The position numbers and the translations under genes are program-made. Shown here piece after piece: positions 43,793-56,111 of a stretch of 64,000 nucleotides of DNA. This DNA is from Powellomyces hirtus (taxonomy: Eukaryota; Chytridiomycota; Chytridiomycetes; Spizellomycetales; Powellomycetaceae). The notes beneath the pieces are model-generated. The model saw only the letters and a list, made by a program, of their open reading frames with translations. It was not told the origin of the DNA and ran no database searches. The stretch lies in assembly GCA_025526995.1 (NCBI GenBank), contig JAHLKG010000006.1, forward strand, positions 372,001 to 436,000, written 5' to 3'. Within the stretch, counting starts at the first letter, position 1; each line of letters opens with the position of its first letter.

Positions 43793-45926
43793 ATGTCGGC
43801 ACAAAGAAGTATAAGTACTTCTACGATGCTTCACCGTTCAACGCCGTTAGCGCCCGTGTCCCGTCCTGCCACCAAACTGGGGACACGACATATCGATACC
43901 AAAGTCAGCAAACCGTCCTTCCCAGAAATCTCTGAAGGGCCAACAGCATACTATGCCTCACTTGTGGACAGCGGGGCGCTGCGGTCCGACCCGCACCAGA
44001 AGACCACGGTAGCCCTCCTCCAGGACCTTTACGACGGACTGCAGGGATACACTCCGCCGCCAATACAAGAGATTGAGGTGGATCCTGACCATGTGCGACC
44101 GACACATGAGCATAAAGGCAAAGATGATATGCTTTCTCCGGATTTTGCATATCAGAAGAGTGGGGAAAGCGTCATGACCAAGGTTTGTTGCTGCAAGCTT
44201 GGGCGGCGCTTGAGTATGCTGAGTGTCAAGGACTCAGGCCCATTCTGCTATCAGGTTATGTCGTGGTTTTCCGGAAAGTCGGCCAAAAAGGAAGTATTGC
44301 AACAAACCGGCCCACAGGGACTATATCTGTACGGAGACGTCGGTAAGCGTCCAACTACGCTCATCGGATTAGGCTTCCCTTGCTAAAGCTATCTTTCTGC
44401 AGGCACGGGAAAGACCATGGTGATGGGTAGGTGTTGCCACCCTTTCGAAGATTGACATCCCTTCCATCATAAACGGTCCTTACCATGCCACATGTCCAGA
44501 TTTGTTCTACAACTCAAACCAGATATCGAGAAAGCGCCGCGTTCATTTCCACGCTTTCATGCAAGACGTGCATCGCCGCGTACATCAATTGCGCACTGAG
44601 AAGGATGTCACGTACGACCCCCTACCCATCATTGCCACCGAGTTGATCAACGAAGCCTGGCTCTTGTGCTTCGATGAACTGCAAGTGACGGACATCACAG
44701 ATGCCATGATTTTGAGGTATGGCAACGAATAGTCTGCAGAACACCGATCTTGTAGGTTTCTAAATGATCTCTGCTCTCTCAAGACGACTGTTTGACGAAT
44801 TGTTCAAGCGGGGAATGGTCATGGTCACCACGTCAAATAGGCATCCCGATGGTAATACTTGCTTGCTGTGCGCGCTTTGTGCGCTGCAACGCAGCGTGAT
44901 TCGTCGTCTCGTCGCTGAGCACACTTTCCAATCCAGAATTATACCAAAACGGCATACAACGTGCTAGTTTCTTGCCAACCATTGCATTGCTCAAGGAGCG
45001 GTGCCACGTCCATTCTCTCAACTCGGGCATTGATTACCGAAAACAGGGTAAGCCTTTCATACGGTAGTGTATCACCTTTCCCTTGCTGATCATGCTTCTC
45101 GCGAACACAGAGATGGAGAGATTGAGCGTGTATTATGCGTAAGTCCTAGTGCCTGTCACTGCCCGTAATAACTGGCTGACTATTGCGTAACCGATCACAG
45201 GCCTTTGAACAATGCGACACACCATCATGTCGATGCGGTGTTTAAGAAACTTACTGAAGGAAGGACAAGTAAGCCTCATATCAAAGGGATGCAGATGCCA
45301 CCTGTCTTAGACCTGAAACTCACAATTTGTAATGCCCTCTTATCTCAGTCGCACCGCGGAGCCTGACTTTCCTGGGCCGAACACTGGAAATCCCTGAAGC
45401 AGCCGACGGTGTAGCCAAAATACCCTTCCAACAAATCTGCGGCGAACCCCACAGCGCAGCCGACTACCTCGAGGTGGTCAACAACTTCCACACGATCGTC
45501 CTCACCGACATCCCCCGCATGACCCTCGTTCATCGAAACGAGGCGCGCAGATTTATTACGTTCATTGATACAATGTACGAAAACAAAACGAAACTACTGA
45601 TTTCTGCGGAAACGGACCTCCAGAACTTGTTTACGGGCAATGAAGAAGGCGAAGGCAGTGGATATGGAGCCGGTGAACGACTGTTGATGGATGACTTGAA
45701 GTTGTCAACGGAACATGTACGTTTGACTATTCCATTCACAGAGCCCCACGCATCTACCCCAGAGCTAATATCCCTTTCTTACACATCATAGTTGAAGAGC
45801 TCCATCTTCACCGGATCCGAAGAGGTCTTTGCCTTCCAACGAGCCGTGTCGCGTCTCGTCGAGATGCAGAGTTTGCAGTGGTTGGGGGACGACTTGAAAG
45901 CCGCCCTTGCTTCTAGAGTTTTGTAG
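43793..45926 (+). CDS. AFG1: AFG1/LACE1 mitochondrial AAA-type ATPase
   Basis: About ten exons run from ATG 43793, which begins a Ser/Thr/Arg-rich leader (MSAQRSISTSTMLHRS) that fits mitochondrial import, to TAG 45924-45926. The ATPase core has Walker A GDVGTGKTMVMDLFY, RVHFHAFMQDVHRR, Walker B LLCFDELQVTDITDAMI, MVTTSNRHPDELYQNGIQR and F-x-PTIALLKERC. The C-terminal part includes FQQICGEPHSAADYL, IPRMTLVHRNEARRFITFIDTMYENK and FAFQRAVSRLVEMQS. Afg1/LACE1 helps degrade or export unassembled mitochondrially encoded subunits. The upstream in-frame codons to 43505 are probably not translated, since the family starts at the leader. Confidence 0.93.
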
Positions 45927-46326
45927 ACATACGCGTCATACCTACCTTTATTACCTTACGTAGATGTTGAATAGACGTTTGTGGAAGTTAGACGTAGGGG
46001 ACGCTTTTGATGGCTTGCCGAATGAAGCACACTCCATTTATTGCGAGTCCTGAATAGCGCACTAAGTAACTCGTGCGCCCAATCACTCTTTACCGCAGCT
46101 GAGCTTGCACGTCATAGATCGGATAGAGCGATACGCAAAGGGAGATCGCGGACAGGTTATCAGAATGGGCGATTGAAAGGCTGTCAGTGATAGTGACGAA
46201 GATGCGGAAGTAACATGTATCAAGAGCAATGAACCTCGAATGAATGCCTTGTTTGTTCCGTCTATCGACTACATACTTGTTGGATTGGTTAACTGTTCAG
46301 AGAATGTGTAAACTACAAATACGGCA
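45927..46326. other. Tail-to-tail spacer AFG1 / SDR
   Basis: No gene or repeat is recognised in these 400 bases. Confidence 0.6.
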
Positions 46327-47457
46327 TTAGATATCGAGCCCAATCTTAAACTTCAAGGAGTCCTTCTCCAAGATCTGCTCCTTCTTGGTTTGCAGCTCAT
46401 CGACATCCCAGTTGGCGCTGACAAATCGGCCCGCCAAGAAATCGGCGTTGCCAGACGCGAGCCAGACCGCGAATCCAGCAGGAAGCTCCAGCGTATCGTT
46501 GAGCATATGCTTCACATCATCAGGGAGGTTCTCGGATATGGACGTCAGGATGCGTCCCGGATGGTAGGTAAAGACCTTGATGTTGTCCTTCTGGTGAGCT
46601 GTGCCGAGAAAATGAGCGAGGTAGTGAGATATGCTGCCAGCTGGAAATAGTTGTCTTTTCAGAACTTACCCGCATGGAGACTCTCCCCGAAACGGTTCAC
46701 GGCTGCCTTGCTCAAAAGGTACGCAGGGGAAATAAGTGGATGACCTACAATGATCGCTGCCAAGCTACTGACATTGATCACGGTTCCGCCGCCGTTCTTG
46801 ATGAGGTCAGGCAACCAGACCAAAGTCGGGATCTGGACCGACTTTTGATTCGTTTCCTGCACGTTCCAGAAATCTTCAAGATCTGTCAAGTAAGAGTTGC
46901 CATTTCCAGCCCGGCCGGCATTGTTGACTACGATGTCTACAACTCCAACATCCCGCTTGATGTTGCTGATCACCTCGCGAACGGCGGAGATGGATGAGAT
47001 GTCGCAGGTGTATGTAACAGCTTTTGTGGCAGCGTAGCGGTCCCGGATCTCAGCTGCCACTTGATCAATCTCGGTCTTTGTCCGAGAGAGAAGGACGACT
47101 GTGTCGGCGCCTGCCTGTGCAAATGCAAGCGCAATAGAGCGACCAATTCCTAATGTACCAGTTTGATAAGTGACATAGTCATATTAAGGTTGCATATCAA
47201 GGAAATTTGGCGACGTGAGTTATTCGCTCTAATATCACGCTCCGCAATTTTACTTTGGGCAGTCCCCAAAATTCCCATAATCATTGATCAGAGTTTCCCC
47301 GATCCATAGTGAAGCCTCAGAGTGACATCGGGATCTTACCTCGTCCAGCACCAGTGACAAAGACTTTCTTGCTCTTGGCAGTGTCTTTCAATGTAGTAGC
47401 GGGATCAATTGCTGCGTAAATGTCATGATGCTCGGTCAATCCGTATGGGTAAGACAT
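46327..47457 (-). CDS. Short-chain dehydrogenase/reductase
   Basis: Three exons (47457-47340, 47149-46670, 46598-46327) encode 289 residues. It is a classical SDR: cofactor motif TGAGRGIGRSIALAF (TGxxxGxG), strand-4 motif VNNAGRAGNG, catalytic Ser in INVSSLAAI and the active-site YLLSK (YxxxK). ALLSRTKTEID-like VVLLSRTKTEID after strand 2 has Arg, which favours NADPH. The C-terminus FVSANWDVDELQTKKEQIL resembles many fungal SDRs of unknown substrate. The first exon carries a family-atypical 30-residue extension (MSYPYGLTEHHDIY) common in that fungal group. It is tandem with the Ohr gene. Confidence 0.9.
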
Positions 47458-48108
47458 TCTGAGAGTATCGATTCAGAACCTGGTGGACGAAGAATGTGGA
47501 AATAATGTTGACGTCGTCGGCGGGTTTGTGCAGCACGCGTTTGTCATGGACAAGCCACAAGCCACGGCGGCTTTGCAGGCGCTCAGTTTTCCCGAAACTA
47601 TTCTGCGGAAACCCAACGCAAGTCGAATCTTCCGGGCCGATCATGTCTCTTCAGTTGGCTATAATTCTGAATCTGAGTGGATACTTGATAACACTCTGTT
47701 ATCAGTGATTTCCATATCCACGACGTGCTAATATGTTATTACCTTCTTTAAACGTCGGTTGACGCTGGCCTGGCTGCATAGCACTTACGCGTCAACGGTG
47801 ACAGGGGCCTGAAAACCCTTGCATTCTTGTAGTAAGGAAGAGCTTGAAGTTGACGGCCAGCCTCATTGTACGACTTCATGGACTTGCGCTGCGGCTATAT
47901 CATTACTGCCGGTAGCCGGCAGTACTCGGTACACTCGACGTGACACTTCGGAACGCGAATTACATGTTTCATAACACGTTAACAAAACAAGAGTAGGCAG
48001 AACAGTACGGTAATGTATTCTTTGAGTCTAACTGACTACGGCAACGATATTTACAAGAAATATCCAGACGTGTTCCCCTCATGATCGCTGATCTAAGGAA
48101 CACAATGA
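47458..48108. other. Spacer upstream of SDR
   Basis: No convincing coding sequence is seen. An 82-codon plus-strand frame (47483-47731) lacks an ATG start and motifs. An imperfect hairpin-like GCCGGTAGCCGGC lies near 47908. Confidence 0.5.
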
Positions 48109-48627
48109 TCAAACAACAGCCTTGACATCGACTTCAATGTTTCCTCGTGTAGCGCGGCTGTAGGGGCACATTTCATGAGCAGTAGTGACGACATCGTCAG
48201 CCACTTTCTGGGAAAGTCCTGGGACGCTCAACGTCAACTTGACAGCCAGCTCGAAGTTGGTATCCTTTTTCAGGTCAACAACAGTCTTGACGCTCGTTTC
48301 GGCGGGAAGGGAGACTTTCTTGGCACCTGCAACGGCTTGCACGGCACCCAAAAAGCAGGAAGCGTATCCGCTGGCGAAAAGGATTTCGGGGTTCACAGTG
48401 CCGTCCGCGTTGCCGGGGCCGCCCATGGATTTTGGCAGTGCGAGGGAGGCCTTGAACTGAGAGTCTTGGTTGCTGACATTGCCGGATCGTCCTTTGCCGG
48501 AGGCAATCGACGTTGTTTGGTAGAGGGATTTCGCGGCTGACGACGCAGCGCGGGTGCCAACAGGGGCGATCATCTTGAGCATGCGGGACGCGGGCGCACG
48601 CTGGACAAACCGCGAGGTGGCAAACAT
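48109..48627 (-). CDS. Organic hydroperoxide resistance protein (Ohr)
   Basis: A single exon of 172 residues starts at ATG 48627. A basic, Arg/Ser/Ala-rich leader (MFATSRFVQRAPASRMLKM) suggests mitochondrial import. The OsmC/Ohr fold has both redox Cys in their motifs: FASGYASCFLGAVQ and HEMCPYSRATRGNIEV. GGPGNADGTVNPEILFASGY is the usual Ohr lead-in. The enzyme reduces organic and fatty-acid peroxides with lipoyl thiols. Ohr is mainly bacterial and reached some fungi, where it is mitochondrial. The absence of introns here agrees with a bacterial origin. No OhrR-type regulator is seen nearby. Confidence 0.95.
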   Translation of the reverse strand: MFATSRFVQRAPASRMLKMIAPVGTRAASSAAKSLYQTTSIASGKGRSGNVSNQDSQFKASLALPKSMGGPGNADGTVNPEILFASGYASCFLGAVQAVAGAKKVSLPAETSVKTVVDLKKDTNFELAVKLTLSVPGLSQKVADDVVTTAHEMCPYSRATRGNIEVDVKAVV

Positions 48628-49344
48628 TTTGATGAGCTGTTGAAGGTTGTGTGGAAGAGGATCTGCGAGGTTGGTGAGAAGTGTGTTGATTGGGCCTGAG
48701 AGCCAAGGTGGGCAATGACCACCCACTCCGTTTTATACCTCCAGCGTCTGTCGGATGTTGTTTGGCTCTGATCATGACGCGTTGTGGGCAAAGTTGATGC
48801 ACAGCCACAGTCGGCCCTCCATTCTCCCTTTTCCCACAAGCATCCCTCTTCCAACGCTAACTTACTAAACCTCAATAGTTGGGACCACAACAAGCCTCCG
48901 CTCCGACTTGTCGCAGGGTAAAATCTCCACCCGCATCTGTGAAGTTCAACTCGCGCGGCATGAATAATTTATAATTCTCTCGTTTTAGGAAATCTGAAGA
49001 GAGACGCCTCATGTAATAAAAGAAATTATAGTCCACCTCTTTCCAAAACTCACTTCAATCGATGAGGTCAACAATGTTGAGCGGAGGGAAAAAGTACAAT
49101 TTGTCATGAGCAGTCGTGAGGGTTGCATCAAGTTCCAATTTCACAGACAGTGAGATGAGAGTCTTGAGATTATATTGTGTATCGCCTCCTCTAAGCGTCA
49201 TACAAGGGAGGAGACCTGATGCTTCCCTCAAATTTGACAAATGCGTCCGAATGGCACAAAGCAGTATCAAAGTGTCGTTTTGGTAGCTTTACCAATCTGT
49301 GCTAATGCGTGGTCACATCAAAAGCGATGCCACCTGCGTTGGAC
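48628..49344. other. Spacer between Ssr4 and Ohr genes
   Basis: It contains the Ohr promoter. The 71-codon minus frame at 49055-49270 lacks an ATG. Nothing else is recognised. Confidence 0.5.
48731..48738 (-). promoter_or_regulatory. TATA-like box before Ohr
   Basis: The minus strand reads GTATAAAA about 104 bases upstream of the Ohr start codon. Confidence 0.45.
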
Positions 49345-50647
49345 TCAACGAAGCACTTGAGATCCTCGGTCGGCCGGGTTTGATTCGAAAGGAGTTTGTA
49401 AACTTCTGGTCCTCTCGGCGAAGCCGGCTATCAATGCCTCAGTCTCCTGCTCGACTGCCTCTCGCTGAGCTTTCAGAGCCGCAATCCGTTCCGGGTTGTC
49501 TTCGCCTATCAGCTGCGGAGGGACCAAGTCCATGGTGCTGTGTGGCGAAAAGATCATGTCCATAAATTCGTGATTTCGTTTATATCGTTCCAGAGCAACA
49601 GCGCGTGCAACAGCGCCATCTAGCTCATCTGTTGCCGACATCGCAAGCATGAGCACATCTCTATGGAATGTAATATGAGGTTTCACTATCTTACCTCCTG
49701 ACGGATCCTCTTCGTCTTCTACTTGCCGTAGCTGTACTGTAGACCGACTCTGAAACGCACCACCAAAATCTGAACATCACAGCTCGCGCAATGGACAATG
49801 CAATTGGCCAAACCTTGTGTCGTCGTCGATGAGATGCATGCCGTGCTTGTGGCACATCACCACTGGTGCGTCTCACGTTCGCGCTTCCATAGGGCGAGGG
49901 TATCTGTGCAGGTGGCTGCGCATGCTCGGTTAGGGATCTGAGAGTTGCTGGATCACGGGGCATCGTTTTTATCATGTGGTGATGGATGGTTGTTTGCTGT
50001 GCTGGATCGCTGACTCGCACATAGTGCAATAGTTGCAGATTACTATGGCCCAGCTTATATCGCCTCCGAGTCCTGGATGTCAAATGGGTCAGTATACTCG
50101 TTCGTTTGGGTAACACGCACAAGTCATATCCTCTCTCACATGTAGGTACACTTGTCGCCGAACCCAAAACCTTGATTTCGCGATGATATCTCGACTTCCT
50201 GAATTGTACGAAAGTGGCAATGATAAGTACTACTTCCATCGTGACTATATCACATCTCTCTCAACATTTACCCTATCTCCTAAGAATGTGCGGAAAGAGT
50301 TCTCCTCGTCCAGCCAGCCTGTTGGTGTTGATGAATAGCTCAACACAGGAGTCGTCACTGGCGGCGTAGGAAACAGTGATCATACCATACCCATCCTCGG
50401 GAAGCGGCTCCATGGGCGATAGTTGGAAGACGAATATCGAGCCATCTGAGGAGCGATCAGCACTTTCTTTTGGTATAATCTGAAGCGTTGTAACGACTCA
50501 CTTACCGACTGGCTTATCGACAACGACCCACTCAAAAGAGTGCTGATCAGCGAGCGAAGCACATTTTTGCAAAATTGCGACAGCACGGTCCGGAGCAATG
50601 TTGGCGCCTCGCTCCGGCGGGAAGTTTGTGGTTAACTTCTTAAACAT
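49345..50647 (-). CDS. ssr4: SWI/SNF-RSC subunit Ssr4-like
   Basis: Exon 1 is 50647-50506 and exon 2 starts at 50445. Later exons include 49749-49695 and the last one, 49658-49345. The middle boundaries (about 50300-49760) are unresolved. The N-terminal block FPPERGANIAPDRAVAILQKC, HSFEWVVVDKPVDGSIFVFQL and PMEPLPEDGYGMITVS is the Ssr4 pattern. RRRYKLGHSNLQLLHYVRV (about 50070) and the C-terminal helix LERYKRNHEFMDMIFSPHS also match, from memory, fungal Ssr4 (DUF1750) proteins. Ssr4 is a fungal subunit shared by SWI/SNF and RSC remodellers. It is divergent from the Vid21 gene. A stop in exon 2 reading near 50284 means a donor lies upstream of it. Confidence 0.7.
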
Positions 50648-51044
50648 GACGTGAGCGTTCGTCTTAAGGGTTGTAAAAGTCGAAGCGCGACGTTCTCAGC
50701 AATGGTGAAAGATCCAGTCGACAAAAAGACCAGACGTTTATGAGACGAGTGCTGCCAGTCCAACCCTTGTCGAATCTGTATTCAGAAGTGATACAATATC
50801 TGTTGTTTGCAAGAAATTACTCCTTCGAGATCAGTAGACTTTGTTGAGAAGTTCCAGCATACCATATACTCCAGCGAGGTCAGACGCGGTCCTGAAGAGC
50901 CAAAACTCATTCTGGACCCATGAGAGTTGACAATTGTGAGCGTGTCCCTGACCACACCAAAGCAGTGGGCAGTCATTCCAGCGCAGCACTGTTGATAGTA
51001 GTCTGCGTCTAACACTGAAGAGGCCGGTGTGGCAAAGTGTGCTC
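50648..51044. promoter_or_regulatory. Divergent spacer ssr4 / VID21
   Basis: Just under 400 bases separate the outward-facing starts of two chromatin-complex genes. A 77-codon minus ORF here has no motif. It is a likely bidirectional promoter. Confidence 0.45.
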
Positions 51045-54000
51045 ATGGCTCTAAGTGATGCTGCCAGCGGCGCTCCTGCGAATGACTCACAGCCGGTGGA
51101 AATTGTGAGTGACCTCTGTTAATGATAGTATATGGTCAAGTCTCAATAAATGCCATTCAAAATGATTTAACAATGCTACTTTCAGGGCGTAATAACTCTG
51201 AGAACTCAAGCCGAAGCTTCGAAAGATCATCGAGCAACGTGAGGGTTCTCGACTTGGCCTAAAACAGTAGTGTCAGTATTAAAGTTTGATGTTTAGAAAA
51301 ATCGCTGGGAGGCACGATACTTTATTGCGTGAGCTCTTTGTACGGGAACGCAATGTTGCGAAATCAGAAAACTTCCTATCGGAGGCCGAGGATGTAACGG
51401 ACGAGGCAAGCTTTGGAGAGTTCCGCGCTGAATATCGCCAATCAAGGTAAGCCCACTGCTGTCGGAGTGAAGACGATCAATGTGTTCTTACAAGGTTCAT
51501 TTCCTTCTACTAGAGAGCAGGTACAAAAGCTAGAGCTGTGCATAGCAATGAGTAGCTTCTCATTGATTCCCCCTAACGTAGATTTGCGATGCGCTTTGGG
51601 CACGAGATCATGGTACGATATCATCAATCAGAGGGGCGTGCAACTACGAGCCTCTTTGGCTAATAGGACATCTGCCAGCTCTGGGTTCGCATGAAGGTCA
51701 TGAAGGTGGTGACGGTGGCGACGAAGCGGATGGTCGGCGGCCATCGGACCCAAATAACTCTGCAGCTCACCCTCACAAACGGAGGTCGCTGCCTCCACCA
51801 GAAAGAATGGTCACCCGCGGCGTCTCTGCAAAGAAGCTGGCTTTCAGTCCAGAGGTGAGAGCAACGTTGTTATGCCCTTACGTATCTGTTCGAACCATCA
51901 TTAATTGGCAAGTCCGTGCATGTGTAGACGCCAACGGGTCCAACAGCGCCAACGCCAGACGGTTCAGCTTCAGCCGCTGCGTCAACCACACCTGGGCCCT
52001 CACAGGCGCCTCAAACACGACGGCGGAGCTCCATAGCCACGAGACCTCTTGCCACGACCGTCGTTCGCCCACCAGCAACCTCGGGGGCAAACAAAGTACC
52101 TCGCTTCAAGGCCCGAGAGCCGAAGCCAGATGTACGCAGACGAACTGCGCCAAAGAAACCAGTCATTGTTTTGCCAGAAACGAATTCGGAACTTGGAGGT
52201 TACCGATGGTACGAATGGCATCTACGCGTGCAGGCGAATCCTATCGGTGCACTTCTTCCAAGTGCCTCCAAGACCTTGACCACAAAGGACTGGCAGGTAG
52301 GTAGCTTTCTCACTACAAGTTCATCTCAGAAAGCTAAACTAGACCTCTCCCTGATGTATAGGCAGCACGACATGAGGCCCAGCAGATAGCTTTGCTCAAT
52401 CGAGTCGAACTATTGAAAGAGAAGAGACTGTGGAGTTTCCGTCAATTGAAGCCACATGAACCTCCTCGAAGACACAAAACCAACTGGGATTCATTACTCG
52501 ACGAGATGGTATGTGACTTGCTCATTGCGATGCGCTCAGCACTGTACTGATATTCCGCTTTGACAGAAATGGATGCGCATAGACTTCCGACAGGAGCGGC
52601 GATGGAAAATCGCGCAGGCTTACACCATTGCTCATTGGGTAATGGAATGGCATGCATCCTCTGACAAATCCTCCTTGTGTCTTAAGGTTCGTCTTACTGG
52701 CTTGATCAGCGATGGAAGACCGCAGTTGATTGATGTCATCATGTACGAATAGCGATCACATTCCCACATGACAAAGTCACCAACGTCAATTGATCCGCAA
52801 GCAGCAAGGTATGTCAAGCAGGTTTCAGTGTAGTATTCGGAGACTTATTCGTGTAAAATTGTCCTAGTGAGGATCATCCAGCAGAACAGTCGGAGGATCT
52901 TACAACACGTAAGTTTTCGTCATTTGACGAGGCTCTTTCATTCTTTTGGTTAACCATCTTGAAGCGAAAAAAGAATTAGATCATTCCGAAGCGGAGGCCA
53001 CAACCAAAGATGAAGCCGCAACTGCTGATGGAGCGGAGAAAGACCTTCCCTCCATGTTCATGGATGTAGGCACCTCCTTCTACATCGTCGATGACGGCAA
53101 TCCGAACCACATTTTGGACATCCCCACATACCAACCACCGTGGCCGAACGAGTTCTACTTGGATGAGAACCAACACAAGCGCATAGTGCCCGTATCACAC
53201 TTGATCACCGAGCGGAGGGTCTTTGAGGATGTACCTAGGGAGGAGGATGCTGCGAGAGAGCCAGTCACACCGACTGTCTCACATAACGAATCGCAGATAA
53301 CTCGTAAGTGATATTCCGCTTTGCCTTCAAGCTCAGCTTCTGTTTCAGCTTCTGTTTCAGCTTCTGTTTGGCTAACATCGACCTACTTCTTAGCATTGTT
53401 CGGTGGGCAACCCAAAGAGACGGACAAAACCATCAAGCCTCCGGACTCTAAAGAACCGATCAAATCCACTAGACCAAGTCTCGAATGGACAAAAGCGGAG
53501 GAAAATGATCTGCTCTACCTCGCAACAACGTACGATCACAACTGGACTATGGTTTCTGACATGCTATATGCACGACAAATGGGTATTGCGCGATGGCGGC
53601 GGACCGAATGGGAATGCTATCTGCATTATGAGAAGATTGCTCCCAATCGCCCGCCAAACTCAGCAGTCCCGGATCCAACTTTGGGCGGTCCAAGAAGCGC
53701 TTCGTCATCCAGGGCTCCTGGCGATGGGCCTGATCCTAGAATTGCGCAGCATTTCGTGACGATGGAATCTATCCGAAAGCTGAGCAGAAACAAGGATCGG
53801 TACAAGGCTCCAGCGGGTAGGGGTGTTCTGTTATCTTCCTCTCATATTCGATTTCCCATCTTTAAAACCTTCACTCTGTTGTTATTTCTTTCAGATCGGA
53901 AACCGCCCGCCAAGATTGTGCTGACAACACACGAAACTCATTATCAGGCGCAGACTACTGCCGGTATAGATCCCATCGGGCCGCCGCTGACTCCTGCGGA

Positions 54001-55601
54001 GCTCGCAACCCTGCGACGCACTCGCGCTCTTGCAGCGCAGGAACACGGACGGCAATTATACGGATCTCATCAGCGCGGAGTAAGTAACGCGCAAGGCGCT
54101 TAGAAGTATCGCGCATGTCTCCAAAAGTCAAACTAATGCTTTGTGTTGTTTTTTGTTTAGGGCGTACTGCTCGGGCGAACTCCGCCTACGGGCCTGCCTG
54201 TCCAACTTCCTTACAACCAGTTCCGCGGCATGGTGCGTCCACCCACCGGCAGCGTGCTGCAAGTCCCGGCTATACCGTCCGGCGTGCCCATGACCAACGG
54301 TTCCTCGGTCCTGCCGCAGCATTCTGCGATCCGCCCACCAGCCACCCCCATCATGCCTGGTCAGCTACCACAACAGCCGATGAGTCCATCAGTGGCTCGT
54401 TTGAATGGTGCTGCTACACCTATTACGCAAGAGCAATACATGAGAGCGGCCATGATTGCTCGTCAGCAGATGTTGCAGCAGCAGCAGAACAGTGCGGCAT
54501 CCCCCCAGCGGACCGGACTGTCCCCGCAAGCTGGACAACTGGCCAGTGAGTGTTTTCAAATTGGTTTCCTCAAGATTGCCGCTTTTACACAAACGCTGAC
54601 TGAATTCTTCTCATTCCCAGGCTCTTTGCAACAAATGGGAGAAGTGACTGCTCAGTCCTCTCCTTCACCCGTGAGCATGGGGTTGCAGAACACCGCTGCG
54701 CCAACAATAAATCAGCGTTTGCAAATGGTCCGCCAGTTGCAATTCCAACAACAGCAGCAGCAAGCCCAACAAGCTCAACAACAACAGCACGTCCCGCAGT
54801 CCCTCCAACAACAGCAGCAACAGCAACAACAAGCGCAACTGCTGCAACAACAGCAACAAAAGCAACTGCAATTGCAACAAGTCGCCCAACAAATGCAGCA
54901 ACAACAAGGACAGCAGCAAATACCCCAACAGCTCTCGGTCATGCCATCCCCGCTCCAGCAACCTCAAATGATGGGTCCCGGCAGCAGCGGCAGCAGTGGC
55001 CTTGTGCAGCAGCAACCGCAGTCCTCTCCGCAGCAGATACCGCAGCAAATGCAGCAGCTGATGCAGCCGCAGTCGTCGCAGCAACAGCAGATCCCTCAGC
55101 AACGCTCACAGGTGTTTGCGGATGCGCCGCACACGGCTGCTGCTTTTGTGGCGCTGCAGAATGCTCAGCAGGTGGCGAAAATGGGACAGGTAAGCAATCT
55201 AACGAGGTTTCTCTTCGAATGGGAGCACGTCTGCAAGATCAAATTGGTTTCCGTCCAAAAAGAATTCCCTTGATTTTCTGACATGTTCTTTCCCTTCTTT
55301 GGTTCCTTCGACTATATCACAGATGACTCCCGAAATGATCCAGCAACAAAGGCAGATGCAGCAAGTTCGTCAACAGCAACAACAGCAACAGCAACAACAG
55401 CAGGCCGTCTCGATGGCGCTGAACCCAGGTATCGCATCGAGCCCACAAATGCCACTTGCAACAACGCCGCGGGTACCACCCGTTTCGGCTGCCCCAATTG
55501 CTGGAGCTTCACAACAGCCGCAGCAACCTACTCCCCAACCTGGTGGTCAAAAACACCAGCAACAGGGACCGGGAACAGATGCAAGTCAGCCGCCTGCATG
55601 A
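51045..55601 (+). CDS. EAF1: NuA4 scaffold Vid21/Eaf1 (HSA-SANT protein)
   Basis: More than a dozen exons run from ATG 51045 (MALSDAASGAPANDSQ) to TGA 55601. One or two boundaries between 51447 and 51706 are unresolved. The N-terminal helix TLLRELFVRERNV is typical of Vid21. The HSA domain spans 52362-52508 and 52567-52686 (RVELLKEKRLWSFRQLK, NWDSLLDEMKWMRIDFRQERRWKIAQ). The SANT/Myb domain is at about 53475-53640 (EWTKAEENDLLYLATTYDHNW, RRTEWECYLHYEKI). The C-terminus has long Gln-rich tracts (54740-54930 and 55345-55410). Eaf1 is the platform of the NuA4 histone acetyltransferase; its HSA domain binds actin and Arp4. There is no Snf2 ATPase, so it is Eaf1 rather than an EP400/Swr1 fusion. 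Confidence 0.9.
54740..54930 (+). repeat. CAG/CAA (poly-Gln) repeat tract
   Basis: Mixed CAG and CAA codons encode nearly pure Gln in the Eaf1 tail. CAA interruptions keep the DNA repeat short, and the antisense frame reads as an artificial Leu-rich ORF. Confidence 0.9.
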
Positions 55602-56111
55602 TGAGGATATGTGGTTGGCTTTGCTTTGTATCCTTGATTTTTCTTTTGTATCTACATACCTGACAAGGTTTTTTGGACCTTGTCCAGATAGATCAATAGA
55701 TGTAAATATGCCTAACCTTGTCACAAAGGCAACTTCCACGGAGAACATGATGGCAAGATTGACAGTATCTCCTACTGTGACCATTGACAGCCGCGAACAT
55801 ACAACAAGCAGAATGCTTTGGGGATGGTGAGAACAGGAAGTGAAACTGGTTTCGCATAAATTGAACATCAAACCAAGGAGAAAGGTATCCTATGCAGGGT
55901 TATCTCCCTCAACGCATCTTCCCAAGCATCCAAACCCCACGGGAATAATACGGAAGAATCAAGGAAACAAAGAGAGTAAAAGCGACCTTGTTCACATTCC
56001 AAACTGGCCCACCGGCTTCTTATTTCACTATATAAAACATCGAAATCTGCAACGAAGACGTGTTGTGAGATCCTCGTAAATGCCAGATAGTTGGCAATGC
56101 AGTGCTACCGT
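55602..56111. other. Tail-to-tail spacer EAF1 / 14-3-3
   Basis: It contains both 3' flanks. ORFs on both strands lack motifs. Confidence 0.6.

Noticed and set aside
54665..55102. Leu-rich minus-strand ORF of 145 codons
   Set aside because: It is the antisense of the CAG/CAA repeat of Eaf1; no independent signal.
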